A DNA stretch of 64,000 nt from Oricola thermophila. Its GTDB lineage: Bacteria; Pseudomonadota; Alphaproteobacteria; Rhizobiales; Rhizobiaceae. Shown one piece after another: positions 38,248-46,232 of the stretch; positions within the stretch are counted from its first letter, which is position 1, and each line of letters starts with the position of its first letter. The position numbers were made by a program, and so were the translations under genes. The DNA lies in assembly GCF_013358405.1 (NCBI RefSeq), contig NZ_CP054836.1, positions 3,596,001 to 3,660,000 on the forward strand. Direction: 5' to 3'. The notes under the pieces are model-generated. The model saw only the letters and a program-made list of their open reading frames with translations, did no database searches and was not told the origin of the DNA.

Positions 38248-38973
38248 ATGGGTAGAGTCGCACTTGTCACCGGGGGAACGCGCGGTATCGGGGCAGCGAT
38301 CTCGACGGCCCTGAAGGAAGCTGGCTACGCGGTGGCCGCAAATTACGCCGGCAATGACGAGGCGGCCGCCAGGTTCAGGGAAGAGGCAGGGATTCCGGTC
38401 TACAAGTGGTCCGTCGCCGATTACGACGCCTGTGTCGATGGCATATCACGGGTTGAGGCCGATCTCGGACCGGTCGAGATACTGGTCAACAATGCGGGCA
38501 TTACCCGCGACGCAATGTTCCACAGGATGACCAGGGAAAACTGGGATCAGGTCATAAGCACCAATCTTTCCGGCGTGTTCAACATGACCCATCCGGTCTG
38601 GCCCGGCATGCGGGAGCGCAAGTTCGGCCGGGTCATCAACATTTCCTCGATCAACGGCCAGAAGGGCCAGGCCGGCCAGGTCAACTATTCCGCCGCCAAG
38701 GCGGGCGATATCGGCTTCACCCGTGCGCTCGCGCAGGAGGGCGCGCGTGCTGGCATCACGGTCAACGCCATCTGCCCCGGCTATATCGGAACGGAGATGG
38801 TGCGTGCCATCGACGAGGACGTGCTGAAGACGCGCGTGCTGCCTCAGATTCCGGTTGGCCGGCTCGGGGAGCCGGAGGAGATTGCGCGCTGCGCGGTGTT
38901 CCTGGCCAGCGACGACGCCGGTTTCATCACCGGCTCGACGATTTCCGCCAACGGAGGGCAGTATTTCTCCTGA
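38248..38973 (+). CDS. phaB: Acetoacetyl-CoA reductase (NADPH)
   Basis: 241 residues, a short-chain dehydrogenase. The cofactor motif is ALVTGGTRGIG (residues 5-15); LVNNAGITRD and the catalytic serine and YxxxK region (INISSINGQKGQAGQVNYSAAKAG) follow. GYIGTEMV and the C-terminal GFITGSTISANGGQ are typical of PhaB. It reduces acetoacetyl-CoA to (R)-3-hydroxybutyryl-CoA for PHB synthesis. It is 78 bases after phaA and preceded by GGAGGAGC. Confidence 0.94.
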   Translation: MGRVALVTGGTRGIGAAISTALKEAGYAVAANYAGNDEAAARFREEAGIPVYKWSVADYDACVDGISRVEADLGPVEILVNNAGITRDAMFHRMTRENWDQVISTNLSGVFNMTHPVWPGMRERKFGRVINISSINGQKGQAGQVNYSAAKAGDIGFTRALAQEGARAGITVNAICPGYIGTEMVRAIDEDVLKTRVLPQIPVGRLGEPEEIARCAVFLASDDAGFITGSTISANGGQYFS

Positions 38974-39109
38974 GTTCGTCTTGTCCGCTGCGCCAAGGGG
39001 CCGACACGAAACCTGAAGGCGAAACGGTGTCCAATTTGCAACCGCAGGGATGTTGTTTCCCGGCGGTCAGCTTGGCTATTGCCGCTGCGGGGCGCTACTT
39101 GGGGCGAAA

Positions 39110-39439
39110 ATGGCCAGACATCTTTTCCTTGTTTCCGTTTTTACGGTTACGGCCGGGTTGGCGAATGCGGAGACCATAGACGGGAGCTGGTGCGCCTCGG
39201 ATGGACGCAGTTTCACGATCAACGGGCCGAAGGTCCTTGCCCCCACAGGCGACCATCTCGTCGGCGAATATGACCGGCACGTGTTCCGCTATATCGGGCA
39301 ACTGGGTAGCGTGGAGGAAGCGCACGATATCCGGATGCTTCTGTGGAGCGAAGGCGAGTTGCATCTCCAGCGCATCGTAGACGGCGTCGAACAGCCCGCG
39401 GAAACATGGCGTCGCTGCAAACGCGCGAACGCGCGCTAG
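39110..39439 (+). CDS. Small exported protein of unknown function
   Basis: 109 residues from ATG 39110, with a clear signal peptide (ARHLFLVSVFTVTAGLANA) and predicted cleavage before ETIDG. The mature domain has two cysteines (GSWCASDGRSF near residue 28 and WRRCKR near the end) that could form a disulphide, and a beta-rich composition. I do not recognise a domain. Its TAG stop overlaps the stop of the converging ABC-F gene in a CTAG. Confidence 0.7.
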   Translation: MARHLFLVSVFTVTAGLANAETIDGSWCASDGRSFTINGPKVLAPTGDHLVGEYDRHVFRYIGQLGSVEEAHDIRMLLWSEGELHLQRIVDGVEQPAETWRRCKRANAR

Positions 39440-41271
39440 GTGTCACGCCCCTCGATTTCCTCGCGCAGCATCTCCAGTTCCAGCCATTCCTCCTCCAGCG
39501 CGGCGTGTTGAGCGCGCTTCCCTTCCAATTCGGCAACGGTGGCGTTGAAGAACGCGGGATCCCGAGCAAAAAGGTCGGGATCGGCGAGGCGTTCCTCGAG
39601 TGCGGCAATCTCGGTTTCGATTTCCTCGATTCGCCCGGGCAGCGTTTCGAGCGCGAATTTCTGCTTGTATGACAGCCGGGCACGGTCGTTTCTCGGCTTG
39701 TCCGCGCGCGGTGCCGGGGACTTTGTTTCGGTTTGCCTGGTCGTTGCCTTTCGCGACGCCGCGGCTTCGCCGCGCTGGGCCAGCATGTCGGAATAGCCGC
39801 CCGCATAGGCGATCCAGTATCCTTGGCCGGGGCGCGTCTCGTCCGGCGCGATAACGGCATTGACGGTGCGGTCGAGGAAATCGCGGTCGTGGCTGACCAG
39901 CAATACCGTGCCGGGAAAGCCAGCGATCAGTTCCTGCAGAAGGTCGAGCGTTTCCATGTCGAGGTCGTTGGTCGGCTCATCGAGGACCAGCAGGTTGGCC
40001 GGGCGCGCAAGTGTGCGTGCGAGGACAAGCCGTGCCTTTTCGCCGCCGGACAATTCGCGCACCGGCGTCCGCGCCTGCTCCGGCTTGAACAGGAAGTCCT
40101 TCATGTAGGAGACGACGTGCTTCTGTTCTCCGTTGACGATGAGCGACTGGCCGCGCCCGTCGGTGAGAAAGTGTTCGAGTGTCTCGTCCGGGTCGAGAGC
40201 GTCACGGCGCTGGTCGAGCACTGCCATGTCCAGGTTCGTGCCAAGGCGCAGCCGGCCCGCGTCGGGCTCCATGCCGCCGGTAAGCAGCCGGACGAGCGTG
40301 GTCTTGCCGGCGCCGTTGGGCCCGACGAGGCCGATGCGGTCGCCACGATGGATACGCAGGGAAAAATCGCGCACCAGGGGCTTGTCGCCCAGGCTCTTGG
40401 AGATGTTCGTCGCCTCGATGACCAGCTTGCCGCTTTCGCGCGCATCGGCTGCGGCGAGGCGTGCGGTGCCGTCCGGCTTCTGGTGTTCGCGGAAGGCCTT
40501 GCGCAGTTCGGACAGTTCGCCCAGTCGGCGCATGTTGCGCTTGCGGCGCCCGCTGACGCCGTGGGTGACCCAGTGCTCCTCGCGGACGATCTTGCGCCCG
40601 ATCTTGTGCTGCTCGCGTTCCTCTTCCTCGAACACCTTGTCGCGCCAGTCCTCGAACCCGGCGAAACCGGTGCCGTTCTCGCGCAGGATCCCGCGGTCCA
40701 GCCAGAGCGTACGGCGCGACAATTTCTCCAGGAATCGTCGATCGTGGGATATGAGCACGATGGCAGAGCGCGAGCGGGCCAGTTCGTCTTCAAGCCATTC
40801 GATTGCCGGAAGGTCGAGATGGTTGGTCGGCTCGTCGAGGAACAGGATGTCGGGTTGCGGCGCCAGCGTGCGGGCGAGCGCCGCACGGCGGGCCTCGCCA
40901 CCCGAAAGGCCCTCCGTCGTGCGCCCGGGCTCGAGCCCGAGCTCGCCGAGCAGGTAGTCGGCCCGGAAGGGGTCATCCAGCGGTCCGAGATCGGCCCGTG
41001 CGTAGTCACCGACGGTGGCATGCCCTGACAGGCCGGGATCCTGCGGCAGGTAGCGCGACGTGGCGTTGCGCTCGGTTATCACCTCGCCGGCGCTCGGCTC
41101 GACGATACCGGCCGCGATCTTGAGCAGCGTCGACTTGCCCGAACCGTTGCGACCGACCAGCGCGATGCGGTCGCCCGGATGGACGGAGAAGGAAACGTTC
41201 TCGAAAAGAGGCTTGCCGCCGAAGGTAAGCGTCAGGTTCTCGGCGCGCAGCAAAGGAGGAGATGTGGCCAT
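39436..41271 (-). CDS. ABC-F family ATPase (Uup-like)
   Basis: 611 residues with two ABC ATPase domains and no membrane segment. Walker A motifs are GRNGSGKST (residues about 40-48) and GPNGAGKTT (about 317-325). The signatures LSGGEARRAALARTL and LSGGEKARLVLARTL are each followed by LFLDEPTNHLD / LVLDEPTNDLD. The linker contains charged helices, and a C-terminal coiled coil of the Uup type ends the protein (GRIEEIETEIAALEERLADPDLF). ABC-F proteins act on the ribosome; Uup also affects DNA-junction and transposon-excision processes in E. coli. The specific role here is open. Confidence 0.9.
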   Translation of the reverse strand: MATSPPLLRAENLTLTFGGKPLFENVSFSVHPGDRIALVGRNGSGKSTLLKIAAGIVEPSAGEVITERNATSRYLPQDPGLSGHATVGDYARADLGPLDDPFRADYLLGELGLEPGRTTEGLSGGEARRAALARTLAPQPDILFLDEPTNHLDLPAIEWLEDELARSRSAIVLISHDRRFLEKLSRRTLWLDRGILRENGTGFAGFEDWRDKVFEEEEREQHKIGRKIVREEHWVTHGVSGRRKRNMRRLGELSELRKAFREHQKPDGTARLAAADARESGKLVIEATNISKSLGDKPLVRDFSLRIHRGDRIGLVGPNGAGKTTLVRLLTGGMEPDAGRLRLGTNLDMAVLDQRRDALDPDETLEHFLTDGRGQSLIVNGEQKHVVSYMKDFLFKPEQARTPVRELSGGEKARLVLARTLARPANLLVLDEPTNDLDMETLDLLQELIAGFPGTVLLVSHDRDFLDRTVNAVIAPDETRPGQGYWIAYAGGYSDMLAQRGEAAASRKATTRQTETKSPAPRADKPRNDRARLSYKQKFALETLPGRIEEIETEIAALEERLADPDLFARDPAFFNATVAELEGKRAQHAALEEEWLELEMLREEIEGRDT

Positions 41272-41382
41272 TGTCCAACCGTATCGCGTTGGTGGCGCAT
41301 ATCGAACGCGCGAAGGCGAAATGCAAGGGCCGCAAACCGCCTTGCGGCGATTCGCGGCCCTGAAGGATGCGCTATGTCCGTC

Positions 41383-41640
41383 TTACGGGCAGGGCGCGAT
41401 GTAGTACGAACCGTCCGGACGGCGGTAGCGGCAGCGACCGTCCGCGAGCTTGCCGACCACATAGCCGGCCGCGCCTCCGATGGCGGCACCGGCAAGTGCG
41501 CCCTGAACTCTTCCGGTTGTTGCGGCTCCGACCGCCGCTCCGACGGCAGCGCCGCCCACGGCTGTCTGTTCCGCGGTCGTGCAGCCGGCCACAAGCGAGC
41601 CGGCAAGCGCAAATGCAGCAATGGTTTTTGCGATTTTCAT
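41383..41640 (-). CDS. Glycine-zipper outer-membrane lipoprotein
   Basis: 85 residues. A lipoprotein signal ends in LVAGC (Cys 20). The mature protein is dominated by an alanine/glycine-zipper segment (VGGAAVGAAVGAATTGRVQGALAGAAIGGAAGYVVGK), then a short polar tail with two cysteines (GRCRYRRPDGSYYIAPCP). Glycine-zipper repeats typically insert into or associate with the outer membrane, as in the SlyB/OmpA-linked lipoproteins. It is a monocistronic gene with no clear partner. Confidence 0.8.
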   Translation of the reverse strand: MKIAKTIAAFALAGSLVAGCTTAEQTAVGGAAVGAAVGAATTGRVQGALAGAAIGGAAGYVVGKLADGRCRYRRPDGSYYIAPCP

Positions 41641-41724
41641 GGGGCGATCTCCTTTTCTCCCGCCGTCACACTAGCAGCGCCGGATCGGCGGCAATGTGAC
41701 GATTCGCACACCTGTCCCTTCAAG

Positions 41725-42378
41725 TCATTGAAGCTGACAAATGGTCATACCGCAACCGTCCTTCAGCAGAATCTCCACCCCTTCACCCGCGACATTGGAA
41801 AGCGTCCATGTCGATCCGAAGGGAACGTTCACGGCCTCCAGCGGCCACTTCGCGTTTCTCACCGTCAGGCCGGAGAGCGGCGTGAAACCGACCACGGAGA
41901 AAACGCTTCCGGCCGGCCAATCGGGGCGGAGAGGCCGCCCCGGCAGCAGCGGAACCGCTTCCTCGCGGCCGCTCGTCAGCATGACCGAGACCTCGGGATG
42001 CGCCCGCGCGAGGTCGCTCGCACCCGCAAGGTTGAAGAGGGCGTGATCGCTGCGGTCGCCGCCGAGCGCACCGACGAAGATGATCTCCCGCGCACCCTCC
42101 TCCAGCGCGTGCCGGACAGCAATCTGGCCATCCGACACGGCCTTGTCGCGGGGATAGGGCGCCCGCGGCACATGGCGGAAGCGCTTGTCCAGCGCGCTTC
42201 CGGCGGAGTCGAAATCGCCGAGCCACAGCTCCGGCTCCCGGCCCAGCGTCTCGGCATGACGGATGCCGCCATCGGCGGCGAGCAGGCGACTGCCCTCCAT
42301 CTGCCGGAGCAGCCGGTCCGTCGGTGCAAGCGCGCCGTCGAGAAGGATGGCGAAGCGGGTAGCGGGTTCTTGCGTCAT
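41725..42378 (-). CDS. Thiamine diphosphokinase (thiamine pyrophosphokinase)
   Basis: 217 residues. The catalytic region is DGGIRHAETLGREPELWLGDFDSAG, with the GDFDS motif, followed by PRDKAVSDGQIAVRHALEEGAREIIFVGALGGDRSDHALFN, the substrate-binding GG-R-DH pattern. A C-terminal beta-barrel domain (GLTVRNAKWPLE) completes the family fold. It converts thiamine to thiamine pyrophosphate using ATP. It is divergent from the TPP-riboswitch-controlled thiamine importer, so import and phosphorylation genes are adjacent. Confidence 0.93.
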   Translation of the reverse strand: MTQEPATRFAILLDGALAPTDRLLRQMEGSRLLAADGGIRHAETLGREPELWLGDFDSAGSALDKRFRHVPRAPYPRDKAVSDGQIAVRHALEEGAREIIFVGALGGDRSDHALFNLAGASDLARAHPEVSVMLTSGREEAVPLLPGRPLRPDWPAGSVFSVVGFTPLSGLTVRNAKWPLEAVNVPFGSTWTLSNVAGEGVEILLKDGCGMTICQLQ

Positions 42379-42464
42379 GGCCCAGCACTAGCCCGGTGAC
42401 GGCGAACAGCCAAGCCGCAAGCGCATTTGCCCTTGAAGACGCAACGGACGCGGCCTACAAGGGC

Positions 42465-42555
42465 GCTGCTCTAACGGGGTGCCGCGAACGCGGCTGAGAG
42501 GCGCAGGCCAACCCGTCGAACCTGATCCGGTTTGCACCGGCGTAGGGATTAGACG
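42465..42555 (+). promoter_or_regulatory. TPP riboswitch (THI element)
   Basis: The conserved core is present in order: GGGGTGCC (42476-42483), GGCTGAGAGG, the ACCCGT arm, GAACCTGATCCGG, a tetraloop-like TTTGCA, and CCGGCGTAGGGA (ending near 42550). The remaining leader to the thiB start contains pairing stretches (GGTTG near 42563 and CAACC near 42596) close to the ribosome-binding site AAGGAGG, so translational control is likely. Thiamine pyrophosphate would switch thiBPQ off. The strand and spacing to thiB are right. Confidence 0.95.
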
Positions 42556-42614
42556 CTTTCTCCGGTTGAACGGAATACGCGCCTCGATCCCAGTCCCAAC
42601 CAAGGAGGTGCGTG

Positions 42615-43616
42615 ATGCACAGACCGACACTTTCCATCCTGTCCGCAGCCATTCTGCTGGCCTGGCCGCAGGTCGCCGCCGCCGAGGACAAGCTCACCGT
42701 CTATACCTACGAGAGCTTCACGTCGGAATGGGGCCCCGGGCCGCAGGTCGAAAAGGCGTTCGAGGCGGAATGCGGCTGCGATCTCGAATTCGTATCGGTC
42801 GCCGACGGCGTGGCCTTGCTCAACCGGTTGCGCCTGGAAGGCGGGCGTTCCGATGCCGACATCGTGCTAGGACTCGACACCAACCTCACGGCAGAGGCAA
42901 AGGCGGGCGGGTTCTTCGTGCCCCACGGCGTGTCGACGGAAGCCCTGACCCTTCCGGGCGGCTGGTCGGACGACACTTTCGTTCCATTCGACTATGGCTA
43001 TTTCGCCGTGATCTACGACACGGAAGCCATCGCGAAGCCGCCGAGCAGCATGGAAGCCTTTCTCGACGGCGACAATGGCAAGATCGCGATCCAGGATCCC
43101 CGTACCTCGACGCCGGGGCTCGGCCTGATGCTCTGGATCAGGAAACTCTACGGCGACAACGCGCCCGAGGCATATGCGCGTCTGAGCGAAAGGGTTCTCA
43201 CGGTCACGGCCGGCTGGTCGGAGAGCTACGGGCTGTTCACGGCGGGTGAGGTGCCGATGGTGCTGTCCTACACCACGTCACCGGCCTACCACATGATCGC
43301 GGAAGGCACCGAGCGCTACCGGGCGGCCACCTTCGAGGAGGGTCATTACATGCAGGTCGAGGTCGCCGGTATCACGAAGAAGGGCGCCGACAATCCGCAC
43401 GCGGCGCGCTTCCTTGCCTTCATGATCAGTCCGGCATTCCAGGACATCATTCCCGAGACAAACTGGATGCTGCCGGTCGCGCCGACGAGCGAACCGCTCG
43501 ATCCGGCATTCGGCAAGCTTGTCGAACCCGCCCGTGCCCTCCTGTTCACACCGGAAGAGGTCGCCGAGAACCGCAAGGCCTGGGTCGACGAGTGGCTCCG
43601 GGCGATGAGCAAGTAA
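42615..43616 (+). CDS. thiB: Thiamine/thiamine-pyrophosphate ABC transporter substrate-binding protein
   Basis: 333 residues. ATG 42615 lies six bases after AAGGAGG; the GTG three bases earlier is too close. A signal peptide (SILSAAILLAWPQVAAA) is followed by KLTVYTYESFTSEWGPGPQVEKAFEAECGC, the ThiB N-terminus. It binds thiamine, TMP or TPP in the periplasm for the ThiPQ permease. It is the first gene under the TPP riboswitch. Confidence 0.95.
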   Translation: MHRPTLSILSAAILLAWPQVAAAEDKLTVYTYESFTSEWGPGPQVEKAFEAECGCDLEFVSVADGVALLNRLRLEGGRSDADIVLGLDTNLTAEAKAGGFFVPHGVSTEALTLPGGWSDDTFVPFDYGYFAVIYDTEAIAKPPSSMEAFLDGDNGKIAIQDPRTSTPGLGLMLWIRKLYGDNAPEAYARLSERVLTVTAGWSESYGLFTAGEVPMVLSYTTSPAYHMIAEGTERYRAATFEEGHYMQVEVAGITKKGADNPHAARFLAFMISPAFQDIIPETNWMLPVAPTSEPLDPAFGKLVEPARALLFTPEEVAENRKAWVDEWLRAMSK

Positions 43617-43623
43617 CGCGATC

Positions 43624-45276
43624 GTGCCGATCATGAAGGCGCCGGCAGGAAGACGCGCAGCGGGCGGGGCTGCATGGGCGTCCGTCATGTTCCTGGTCGT
43701 ACTTGCGGTCGGCGCCTTCCTTCCGCTTGCGATCGTCGCCCGGCCTAGCACGGGCGGTGAAATTCTGGACGCGGTGCAGGATCCGGTCGTCTGGCGAAGC
43801 CTTCGGTTCACCCTGCTTCAGGCGGGCCTTTCGACGGCGCTGTCACTCGTCTTCGCCCTCCCGGTCGCAACCGCACTCTACGAGTTTCGGCGCTTTCCGG
43901 GACGCGACACGATCCTGCGCGTCTTTGCGATGCCACTGGCGCTACCGCAGATCGTCGCAGTCCTTGCGATTGTCGGACTGTACGGCGAGCGCGGGCTGTT
44001 CAGCCAAATGGCCGAGTCGGCGGGTTTGGGCCTTCCATCCATTTACGGTCTTTCCGGGATCCTCATAGCCCATGTCTTCTTCAACATGCCGCTTGCCGTC
44101 CGTGTCGTGCTTGGCGGTCTGGCCGCGATGCCGGGCGAGTACGACCGTCTCGCCTACCAGCTCGGCATGGGTTTCACGTCACGCTTCCGCCTCGTGATCT
44201 GGCCGTTCATGCGGCCGGCGCTCATGTCGGCCGCATCTCTCATTTTCATGTTGTGCGTCACATCCTTTACCGTCGTGCTTACTCTTGGCGGCGGACCGCG
44301 CGCGACCACATTGGAGGTCGCGATCTACCAGTCGCTGACCTTCGATTTCGACGTCTCGCGGGCGATCCTGCTCGCCGGCGTACAGGTTCTGGTCACCGCG
44401 ATCGCCTTCACCATGCTGACAATCGCCGGCGGCGAGGTGTCCGCGGGACTCGGCATCGGTGCATTGCGCCCTTTCCCGGTGCGGAGAACGCTTGTTGGAC
44501 GGCTGCTTGCGGGACTGGTCATCGTTGCGGGCGCGCTTTTCGTGACTTCGCCCTTCGCAATTGTCGTCTGGCGGGGGCTGGCGGCGGACCTGGCCGACCT
44601 GGCGGGGCAGGCGAGCGTGCAACGCGCCATCGGAACCAGCCTCGGCCTCGGTTCTGTCGCGGCGCTACTCTCGGTAATCCTCGCCCTCATGCTTGCGGCA
44701 GGCATAACGCGGTCGGCGGCAGGCCGCCGTTTTCACGGCACCATTTCGCGGAGCGAATGGATATTCGGGCAGGCGTCGAGCCTGATACTCGTCGTTCCGC
44801 CTGTGGTCATTGCTGCCGGATGGTTCGTTGCCATACGACAGTTTGCCGATGTCTACTCGGCCGCACCGCTGATGGTGGTGACGATCAATGCGGCCATGGC
44901 CGTTCCCTTTGCGATCCGGTTGCTTTTGCCCGCTGTGCGGGACGCCGCCGAGCGCTATGACAGGCTGTGCCTGCTGCTCGGCCTGTCCGGCCTGGCCCGC
45001 TTCCGACTCGTTACCTGGCCGGTCGCGCGCCGTGCCCTGATGCTTGCCTTTGCCTTCTCGCTGGCGCTTTCGCTCGGCGATCTCGGAGTCATCGCGATTT
45101 TCGGGTCCCAGGAAGTCCAGACGCTGCCCTATCTGATCCTGCAGCGGATGGGCTCCTACCGGACCCAGGACGCGGCGGGGCTTGCCCTCGTCCTTGCCGT
45201 GATGACAATGGCACTGATGATGATCGCGGATCGCGCCGGGGCGAAGAACGATACAGGAAAGGGTGCCGTCCGATGA
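43624..45276 (+). CDS. thiP: Thiamine ABC transporter permease
   Basis: 550 residues with about twelve membrane segments: two fused binding-protein-dependent permease domains. Each has the cytoplasmic EAA-type loop (EYDRLAYQLGMGFTSRFRLVIWP near residue 180; ERYDRLCLLLGLSGLARFRLVTWP near residue 455). The fused layout is characteristic of ThiP. The open frame starts at GTG 43624; ATG 43633 three codons later is possible. Its stop overlaps thiQ (ATGA), so it is translationally coupled. Confidence 0.95.
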   Translation: MPIMKAPAGRRAAGGAAWASVMFLVVLAVGAFLPLAIVARPSTGGEILDAVQDPVVWRSLRFTLLQAGLSTALSLVFALPVATALYEFRRFPGRDTILRVFAMPLALPQIVAVLAIVGLYGERGLFSQMAESAGLGLPSIYGLSGILIAHVFFNMPLAVRVVLGGLAAMPGEYDRLAYQLGMGFTSRFRLVIWPFMRPALMSAASLIFMLCVTSFTVVLTLGGGPRATTLEVAIYQSLTFDFDVSRAILLAGVQVLVTAIAFTMLTIAGGEVSAGLGIGALRPFPVRRTLVGRLLAGLVIVAGALFVTSPFAIVVWRGLAADLADLAGQASVQRAIGTSLGLGSVAALLSVILALMLAAGITRSAAGRRFHGTISRSEWIFGQASSLILVVPPVVIAAGWFVAIRQFADVYSAAPLMVVTINAAMAVPFAIRLLLPAVRDAAERYDRLCLLLGLSGLARFRLVTWPVARRALMLAFAFSLALSLGDLGVIAIFGSQEVQTLPYLILQRMGSYRTQDAAGLALVLAVMTMALMMIADRAGAKNDTGKGAVR

Positions 45277-46010
45277 ACGGGACATCTGCCGCGATCACAT
45301 GCGAGGGCGTACGGTTCCGCTACGCCGCCGATGCCGGAGAGATGCGTTTCGACTGTGCCTTCGCGGCCGGAACGATCACTGCGCTGGTCGGCCCGTCCGG
45401 CTCCGGCAAGTCGACTCTCCTCAACCTGATCGCCGGGTTCGAGACGCCGCAGGTCGGGGCAATTCGCTTCGGCATCGAGGACCTGACACGCGCGCCGGTC
45501 GCCGAGCGCCCCGTCTCGATGGTGTTCCAGGAGAACAACCTGTTCGCGCATCTGAGCGTGTTCGACAATGTCGCGCTCGGCCTGTCGCCGAGGCTGCGTC
45601 TGAAGCCCGACGAGCGCGGCATTGTGGAGGACGCGCTGGCCTCGGTCGGCCTGTCGGGTTACGGCGCGCGCCTGCCGGGGCAATTGTCCGGCGGCGAACG
45701 GCAGCGCGTCGCGCTGGCACGCGTGGTCGTGCGGCGCAAGCCGGTGCTCCTGCTCGACGAGGCCTTTGCCTCGCTCGGTCCTGCCTTGCGCGCCGACATG
45801 CTGGATCTGGTCGCGTCCATTCAGGCCGACCGCGGCATGACGACGGTGATGGTGACACATTTTCCCGAGGACGCGCGACGAATCGCGCCGCACACCGTCT
45901 TCCTCGCCGGGGGAGAGGTCATCGCGGATGGTGCAACGGAGACACTGTTGGGCGAAGATACGGCCCCGGAGGCGATTCGTTTCTATCTGGGGACGACGGA
46001 AACGCGCTGA
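45273..46010 (+). CDS. thiQ: Thiamine ABC transporter ATP-binding protein
   Basis: 245 residues. Walker A is GPSGSGKST; the Q-loop region VSMVFQENNLFAHLSVFDN, the ABC signature LSGGERQRVALARVVVR and Walker B VLLLDEAFASLGP are all present. This is the small, one-domain ATPase typical of ThiQ. ATG 45273 overlaps the thiP stop. It energises uptake of thiamine or its phosphates and is the last gene of the riboswitch-controlled operon. Confidence 0.95.
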   Translation: MNGTSAAITCEGVRFRYAADAGEMRFDCAFAAGTITALVGPSGSGKSTLLNLIAGFETPQVGAIRFGIEDLTRAPVAERPVSMVFQENNLFAHLSVFDNVALGLSPRLRLKPDERGIVEDALASVGLSGYGARLPGQLSGGERQRVALARVVVRRKPVLLLDEAFASLGPALRADMLDLVASIQADRGMTTVMVTHFPEDARRIAPHTVFLAGGEVIADGATETLLGEDTAPEAIRFYLGTTETR

Positions 46011-46232
46011 GGACGCGGTTTCGCCCAAATTGCCTGCAAAGCGGGTATTCGATGCAAGAATGCGACGCATTCCGCCCTGCCGGTCCGCAAAGAACTTGTG
46101 AGAGGTCCGGCATTGCCTGTAAGCGGAAAGCGAAAGGAAAGGGGCAGGCCCGACCGATTGGATCGCCGGACAAGTATTTCCGCAATGATTATGAAGCTCC
46201 TGAGGATGGCAGCGGCGGTGCATGACCGCAGG

